Shown here: in pieces, positions 57,933 to 64,000 of the stretch | Position numbering within the stretch: the first letter of the stretch is position 1 | Layout: every line of letters starts with the position of its first letter | Assembly: GCA_022376925.1 (NCBI GenBank) | Contig: JAIOJX010000004.1 | Span: 7,626,001-7,690,000 of the forward strand | Direction: 5' to 3' | Source of the DNA: Tragulus kanchil | Lineage: Eukaryota > Chordata > Mammalia > Artiodactyla > Tragulidae | DNA: 64,000 nucleotides | Program-made: the position numbers and the translations under genes | The notes under the pieces: generated by a model | The model's input: the letters and a program-made list of their open reading frames with translations, nothing else | The model's database searches: none | Told to the model about the DNA's origin: nothing

Positions 57933-58672
57933 TCAAAAGTCTACAAATAATACATGTTGAAGAAGTTGTGGAGAAAACAGAACTCTCTTACACTGCTGGT
58001 GGGAATGTAAATTGGAGCAACTACTATGGAGTATAGAATGAGGTTCCTCAAAAAACTAAAAATAGAACTACCATAGGATCCAGCAATCCCATGTCTAGGC
58101 GTACCAGACAAAACTATAGTTCAGAAAAAGAACATGCACTCCTACATTCATAGCAGCAGTATTCACAATAGCCAAGACATGGTAACAGCATAACTGTCTA
58201 TCAACAGATGACTGGATAAAGAAGATGTGGTACATATTCACAGTGAAATATTACTTGGCCATTAAAAATAAATAAAATGTTGCCATTTTTAGCAACATGG
58301 GTTGACCTAGAGATGACTATATTAAACAAAATAAGTCAGAAAGAGGAAAATCCTACAGGATAGCACTTACATTTAAAATCTAAAATATGACACAAACAAA
58401 CATATTTATGAAATAAAACAGACTCAAAGACATAGGGAACATATCTGTGGTTGCCAGGTGGGGTGGGGAGGGAAGGATTAGGAGTTTGGGGTTAGCAAAT
58501 TACCATATATAGGATGGATTAACAGAAAGGTCCTACTGTATAGCACAGGGAACTATATTCAGTATTCTGTGATCAACTGTATGAAAAAGAATATACGTAT
58601 ATATAATTGAGTCACTTTGCTGTACAGCAGAAATTAACACATTGTAAATCACCTATACTTCAATTAAAGACT
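57933..58672 (+). mobile_element. L1 3' end, 5'-truncated
   Basis: End of ORF2 ('cactgctggtgggaatgtaa', 'ttcctcaaaaaactaaaaat') followed by 3' UTR ('tatagcacagggaactatat', 'tcactttgctgtacagcag') and terminal 'acttcaattaaagac'. A G-rich tract lies at 58457-58472. The ORF2 scrap has multiple stops. Confidence 0.9.
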
Positions 58673-59897
58673 TTTAGAAAGAGGTATGATATGGTGAGTC
58701 TAGCCTCATGACCTTCAGCCTCTGCCACGGGAACAGCACACCCTGGAAGTGGCTGCTCCTTCAGCCTGAGCCCTAAATGGGACGACACAGCACACCTGAC
58801 ATCAGAATTGGCTACATGGTCTACAGGACCTGGTGAAAAATGACAATCCAGGGCTTCCTGCTCCAAATTTAAGAATTTTAAGAGCATGATGACAGAAGCT
58901 TAAATCAAATGCAGGACCCCTCCAAACATGAGATCTTTTGTGATCCTATAGGCAACACACCCACAAAACCAGCTGTGCTTGCCAGAGCTTCAACTGATCC
59001 CTGGGTCTCATGTGATGTGAGCAAGCAATATTTGTTGCTGCACTCAAGTTTTGATGTTTTTACTCAATTTTTGGAGCTGCTGACTGTTGCAGATGCTGAT
59101 TAATACAGTAGGCACCTAAAATGAGTAAAAGCAATGGGCTGTAAAATGTTTGCTATCGTGGCGCACTGGGGTCTTGGCCCCATCCAAGACAGGCAGCAAC
59201 TACTTGGTCCCTGCCAACAGTTGCCCTGTGAGGGTTGCACCCTGGCCAGAACACACTCCCAGTGCTTCCAGTCTGTCTTTCATACCTGGGTGGAAATCCC
59301 CATTCTTCAAGAAATAATTTCACTTTTTAGCATGGATAGCTTAATTTTTAAGGGAGAGGGGGAGAACAAAGTAGGTCTGTTGTCTAGATCTTGTTTAATT
59401 GAGCCATGAAGTTTCTTTCCTGATACTGATAAAAACAAAATGTGGTTTAAGAGTTAAAATGATGACTAAAATTACTTTCCCAGTCTATAAATGAGTTCCT
59501 CAAAAGCCAGAACTTACTTTTCAGATATGAATGTCAGAAAATAAGGTGAGGATCATCACCTAAAACACCTGTGGACTCTTTCTCCCTCTCTCTGTAAGAT
59601 ACAAGGGGTTTTGACAGAATATATGAGAACAGAAACAGATAGCTTGTAAATCAAAAAAAGCCTGAGAACTCACTACTCCAACAAGTGAGATTGGTCTATC
59701 CATAACATACATATATACACACACTTAAAAAGGATGCATGCAAAACTTGGCTTGACTCTTACCTTTGTCACCTTTACCAAGATTCTTAACCGCGTGGGTC
59801 ACAGTTTTCTTATCAGAAAAAAATGTGATTTCTAATAGAACTTATTCTATAGAGTTTGAGGAGTCCTTAAAATAATGCATATAAAGTTTGAGCACCA
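58673..59897. other. Degenerate repeat-like and unique DNA
   Basis: 58830-59000 has the flavour of an old mammalian interspersed repeat that I cannot name. Frames at 58909-59103 and 59134-59409 have no domain. No gene called. Confidence 0.4.
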
Positions 59898-60112
59898 TGT
59901 CAGTCACTTCAGTCATGTCTGACTCTTTGTGATCCCATGGACTGTACCTTGCCAGGCGCCTCAGTCCATGGGACTCTCCAGACAAGAATACTGTAGTGAG
60001 TCACCACACCCTCCTCCATGGGATATTCCTGGCCTGGGACCCAACCCACGTCTCGTACATCTCCTGTATTGGCAGGTGGGCTATTTTCCACTAGCACCAT
60101 CTTGGAAGTCCC
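59898..60112 (-). mobile_element. Bov-tA SINE, antisense
   Basis: 'tgtcagtcacttcagtcatg', 'gactctccagacaagaatac', 'tcctgtattggcaggtgggc' in order. Confidence 0.9.
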
Positions 60113-60249
60113 TGGTACATTGTAACCATAGCTTTAATTTTGATATGGATGGCAGGGATCCCATCTAGTTGTACATATCATTGTATATCTAACTTCTAAA
60201 ACAGTCTTATTATATAGTAAGCCTTTACATAAATATTTGTCCAATAAAA

Positions 60250-60605
60250 AAAGTGAAGTCAGTCAGAAAGAGAAGGACAAATACAATATATTAACACATA
60301 TATATGGAATCCAGTAGGATGGTGATGATGGCACATGCATGAAGCGACAGAAAGACAGACATGGACAGTGGACATATGGACATTGTGGGGAAGGAACAGA
60401 GGGTGGGAGGCATAAAGGAAGTAGCATGAAGGCCTGTACTACCATAAGTGAAAAAAATAGCTATAGTCATTGCTCTGTGAGAAAAGGAGATCCTTCAGGG
60501 GTGCTGAGTGATGGTTGGGAGGGGTGGGAAGGGGGGGATATACATATGACTAATCTGGGAACATACATATCTATAAACAACAAAACTCTGTAAAAGTTAA
60601 AAAAA
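60250..60605 (+). mobile_element. L1 3' UTR, 5'-truncated
   Basis: 'aaagtgaagtcagtcagaaa' through 'caaaactctgtaaaagtt' and an A-rich tail; same subfamily as the copy at 10882. A G-rich tract lies at 60517-60537. Confidence 0.85.
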
Positions 60606-61565
60606 TAATAAATGAAGGAATCAAGTACATCCAATAGCATTCATTGAGATATGAGTAGAAATTTTGAGAAATGCAGAGATAGCTAAGTCAAAGATGTGGC
60701 AAATATTTCATCTAAAGAACACAGATTCAGTGTATTTAAATACTTCTGATGCTATTTAATAGAGCCATTTCCACCTTGATTGCTAATAGAACTCCAGTTT
60801 TATTTAGTGGACAGATGGCAATGTGCTTAGCAAAGACAGGCCCCTCCCTCAGCCGCAAGGGATAGATTTTGACTGATCTTAACTTAGACTGATCTTAATC
60901 AATGGTAATAATATATTCATTGCCCTTTGCTAGTCATTGGTTTGAGGGCAGACTTGTGAAGCAGTTCTGGCTAATGAGACAGAGAAATTCCAGTGGGGAA
61001 CTCTTGGGAAATCCTTTCTTCCCAATTCACAATTGGGAATAGTTCCCAGGTTTATGAAGGCAATAGACCTGCTTCCTTCCTCTTCTCCCTTCCTCTTCTC
61101 CCTTAATCCCTAGGGAGGTGCTTTTTGCTGCTGTGGTGGCCGCCTTGAGAGGCAAATGAAGAGATTCACAGAACAGAATCTGCAGGCCCAGAGTTGTGGA
61201 ACAGTTGAGTTAAGCAATGCTGAAACTCTCTGTTAATTCAGAAATTCTGTTAAATGAGGTAGCAAATATTTCAGCATATAAGTCAATTTTAGTTGGGTAT
61301 TCTGTTTCTTAAAGACTCAAAGAATCCTCATTATAAAATGACCTCTATAATGCTAAAATACAGACTTACAGGATGCAATAGATACAGATAAATTTATTGT
61401 ACAAGGTATACATTGTTAAATGTCACAGGAGAGGAAAACTTAAAATTCTATCAAAGTTCAACTGTAGTTTTGGCTAGTTGTTTTGTCTGTCCCTGGTTGG
61501 GTAGGGTTGGAAGCATAGAGTCAGATAAAAGGATCAGGAAAATTTTGTGATTCATGGAAAAGGGA
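60606..61565. other. Unique DNA, copy 1 of duplication 20
   Basis: Includes a small CT-rich duplication (tcctcttctccct twice) near 61079-61103. No gene seen. Confidence 0.45.
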
Positions 61566-61740
61566 CCTGTACTATCATAAGTGAAAAAAATAGCTATAGT
61601 CATTGCTCTGTGAGAAAAGGAGATCCTTCAGGGGTGCTGAGTGATGGTTGGGAGGGGTGGGAAGGGGGGGATATACATATGACTAATCTGGGAACATACA
61701 TATCTATAAACAACAAAACTCTGTAAAAGTTAAAAAAATA
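61566..61740 (+). mobile_element. L1 3' UTR tail, duplicate
   Basis: Right part of the L1 at 60250-60605, cut at the duplication joint. Confidence 0.85.
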
Positions 61741-63339
61741 ATAAATGAAGGAATCAAGTACATCCAATAGCATTCATTGAGATATGAGTAGAAATTTTGA
61801 GAAATGCAGAGATAGCTAAATCAAAGATGTGGCAAATATTTCATCTAAAGAACACAGATTCAGTGTATTTAAATACTTCTGATGCTATTTAATAGAGCCA
61901 TTTCCACCTTGATTGCTAATAGAACTCCAGTTTTATTTAGTGGACAGATGGCAATGTGCTTAGCAAAGACAGGCCCCTCCCTCAGCCGCAAGGGATAGAT
62001 TTTGACTGATCTTAACTTAGACTGATCTTAATCAATGGTAATAATATATTCATTGCCCTTTGCTAGTCATTGGTTTGAGGGCAGACTTGTGAAGCAGTTC
62101 TGGCTAATGAGACAGAGAAATTCCAGTGGGGAACTCTTGGGAAATCCTTTCTTCCCAATTCACAATTGGGAATAGTTCCCAGGTTTATGAAGGCAATAGA
62201 CCTGCTTCCTTCCTCTTCTCCCTTCCTCTTCTCCCTTAATCCCTAGGGAGGTGCTTTTTGCTGCTGTGGTGGCCGCCTTGAGAGGCAAATGAAGAGATTC
62301 ACAGAACAGAATCTGCAGGCCCAGAGTTGTGGAACAGTTGAGTTAAGCAATGCTGAAACTCTCTGTTAATTCAGAAATTCTGTTAAATGAGGTAGCAAAT
62401 ATTTCAGCATATAAGTCAATTTTAGTTGGGTATTCTGTTTCTTAAAGACTCAAAGAATCCTCATTATAAAATGACCTCTATAATGCTAAAATACAGACTT
62501 ACAGGATGCAATAGATACAGATAAATTTATTGTACAAGGTATACATTGTTAAATGTCACAGGAGAGGAAAACTTAAAATTCTATCAAAGTTCAACTGTAG
62601 TTTTGGCTAGTTGTTTTGTCTGTCCCTGGTTGGGTAGGGTTGGAAGCATAGAGTCAGATAAAAGGATCAGGAAAATTTTGTGATTCAGATGGTTATTTAA
62701 ATAAAATCCAAGTAGTGGCTAAAATTTGAAGAGGCAAGTTGATGCCCTTGTTAAACATAGATAATACATCAGAAGCAAGAAGTAAACTTGATAAAATATT
62801 AAATCTTGTGAAAAAAAGTCATTGTTGGTACAAATGTAATGAATTACTAAGGAATACGATAGTGTTTTGAAAGAAAAAAAAAGAACAGCAATTAGAACTG
62901 CCCAAAGAGATGATCTACCTCACAGAATAGGAGTACTCAGTATAATCACACAGAAAAGCATGGCCCTCTCCCTTCACAGATAATTCCTTCATTTGAAGTA
63001 TGAGTTCATTTGAAGGATGAAAACTTGAGACTGGTACAACTTAGAAAGCATATCTCACATTTGATGCTGCCATCCAAGAGGCAGAATGTAGGAAGAAATG
63101 ATCTATGGGTTTGTTTTGAAATTAAAACTCACATAAATACAGGTTTTTCTACAGTTCTAATAGAAACGTTCAGATGAAAGTGATAGATGGTAGCCATGGT
63201 GGGTTTAGGACTTCTCCATTGGCTCTGAAGCTTAACCTGCATCATGTAAGGGTTAGAATCGGTGTCATATTCAGTAACTGGTTCCATGACAGTTTTATAA
63301 AACAGAAATTTAAGTATTCTTGATCCCTGTTGGCTTTAT
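61741..63339. other. Unique DNA
   Basis: No gene seen. The part up to 62687 repeats duplication 20; 62870-63339 occurs once. Confidence 0.45.
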
Positions 63340-64000
63340 GGCAGAGTAGGTAAGATACTGTGGCTGGACCTAAAATAGCCCATATTTTATATCTTGGCTG
63401 TGCCTCTTACAAGCCACACCTTGGGCTAAGTGACTTAACCTCTTTCAGTTAACTTATTCAACTGAAAAGTGAAGATAATGAAATAATACTGACTTTAGCT
63501 GTTTTGCGAAATCTGTAATGAGGTAGCAAATATTTCAGCATATAAGTCAATTTTAGTTGGGTATTCTGTTTCTTAAAGACTCAAAGAATCCTCATTATAA
63601 AATGACCTCTATAATGCTAAAATACAGACTTACAGGATGCAATAGATACAGATAAATTTATTGTACAAGGTATACATTGTTAAATGTCACAGGAGAGGAA
63701 AACTTAAAATTCTATCAAAGTTCAACTGTAGTTTTGGCTAGTTGTTTTGTCTGTCCCTGGTTGGGTAGGGTTGGAAGCATAGAGTCAGATAAAAGGATCA
63801 GGAAAATTTTGTGATTCAGATGGTTATTTAAATAAAATCCAAGTAGTGGCTAAAATTTGAAGAGGCAAGTTGATGCCCTTGTTAAACATAGATAATACAT
63901 CAGAAGCAAGAAGTAAACTTGATAAAATATTAAATCTTGTGAAAAAAAGTCATTGTTGGTACAAATGTAATGAATTACTAAGGAATACGATAGTGTTTTG
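62386..64000 (+). repeat. Tandem near-identical duplication 21, running off the window
   Basis: Copy 1 starts at 62386 and copy 2 at 63517 (shift 1131), identical as far as compared up to the window end (62869 versus 64000). Just before copy 2, 'gcgaaatctgt' is a noisy version of 'cagaaattctgtta'. The first about 300 bp also occur at 61253-61554, so they are present three times. Confidence 0.93.
63340..63505 (+). mobile_element. MIR-like SINE
   Basis: 'cttggctgtgcctcttacaa', 'gggctaagtgacttaacctc', 'ctgaaaagtgaagataatga' in MIR order, cut on the right by the duplication 21 joint. Confidence 0.6.

Larger units (their letters stand above)
60433..62687 (+). repeat. Tandem near-identical duplication 20 (about 1.12 kb x2)
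   Basis: Copy 1 is 60433-61554 and copy 2 is 61566-62687, shift 1133. Two substitutions noticed, C/T near 60442 and G/A near 60687. The 11-base filler (tggaaaaggga) takes the place of the true continuation gatggttattt. Confidence 0.95.

Noticed and set aside
2019..64000. The ~1.1 kb direct repeats as LTR pairs of endogenous retroviruses
   Set aside because: Each pair has different content, no TG...CA ends, no primer-binding site or internal retroviral genes, and the copies are adjacent instead of several kb apart.
2019..64000. A satellite or macrosatellite array
   Set aside because: Units from different pairs are not related to each other; each is only doubled.
1..64000. CRISPR arrays, operons or other prokaryotic systems
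   Set aside because: No short regularly spaced repeats with unique spacers and no prokaryotic gene organisation; the repeat content is ruminant.

Overview
This window looks like non-coding nuclear DNA of a pecoran ruminant (bovid-type). It carries BovB (RTE-clade LINE) 3' ends, many Bov-tA/Bov-A SINEs in both orientations, CHR-type cetartiodactyl tRNA-Glu SINEs, ruminant L1 copies with their 3' UTRs, and older mammalian repeats (MIR, L2, MER5A-like). Family names come from remembered consensus features, not a database search. I find no protein-coding gene, rRNA or functional tRNA. The open frames are short (146 codons at most), often lie inside SINE/LINE sequence, and show no recognisable cellular domain. 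The only protein-like remnants are a broken L1 ORF1 (about 22.0-22.8 kb, repeated at about 23.2-24.0 kb) and the C-terminal end of a BovB reverse-transcriptase frame (about 2.6 and 19.4 kb).

The dominant structure is a head-to-tail 'stutter'. I mapped 21 places where about 1.02-1.13 kb is repeated almost identically straight after itself (start-to-start spacing about 1.03-1.14 kb). Copy 1 starts near 2019, 3975, 6062, 8146, 14205, 16585, 19919, 21745, 24957, 27924, 29693, 31858, 34385, 36864, 40588, 42730, 44836, 50095, 51986, 60433 and 62386 (the last runs off the window). Unit content differs every time (unique DNA, SINE, LINE). Unit edges ignore repeat boundaries. Copies differ mainly by single-base homopolymer indels and rare substitutions. 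Junctions have either a few bases of microhomology or a short stretch that reads like a corrupted version of the true continuation. My preferred reading is an assembly artefact: contig ends overlapping by about 1.1 kb were joined without being merged. Removing the extra copies would shrink the 64 kb to about 41-42 kb. A biological cause cannot be excluded from sequence alone.

Layout: 0-2 kb AT-rich unique DNA; 2-6 kb BovB end and a 71-bp tandem repeat, stuttered twice; 6-10.3 kb CHR SINE and Bov-tA; 10.6-11.4 kb L1 3' end with target-site duplication; 11.4-14.2 kb old repeats and unique DNA; 14.2-16.4 kb L1 3' UTR carrying a SINE fragment; 16.6-19.9 kb MIRs and BovB; 20-24.1 kb an L1 5' region and ORF1 that lacks most of ORF2 and the 3' end; 24-27 kb AT-rich DNA, antisense L1 3' UTR and a (TA)n(CA)n tract; 27-34 kb mostly unique DNA with two Bov-tA loci; 34-39 kb CHR, MER5A-like, Bov-tA and MIR; 39-47 kb Bov-tA, L2, CHR; 47-50 kb hAT-like, L2 and old L1; 50-54 kb two Bov-tA loci; 54-60 kb MIR split by Bov-tA, L1 3' end, more Bov-tA; 60-64 kb L1 3' end and unique DNA. 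No operon-like or cooperating gene set is present.
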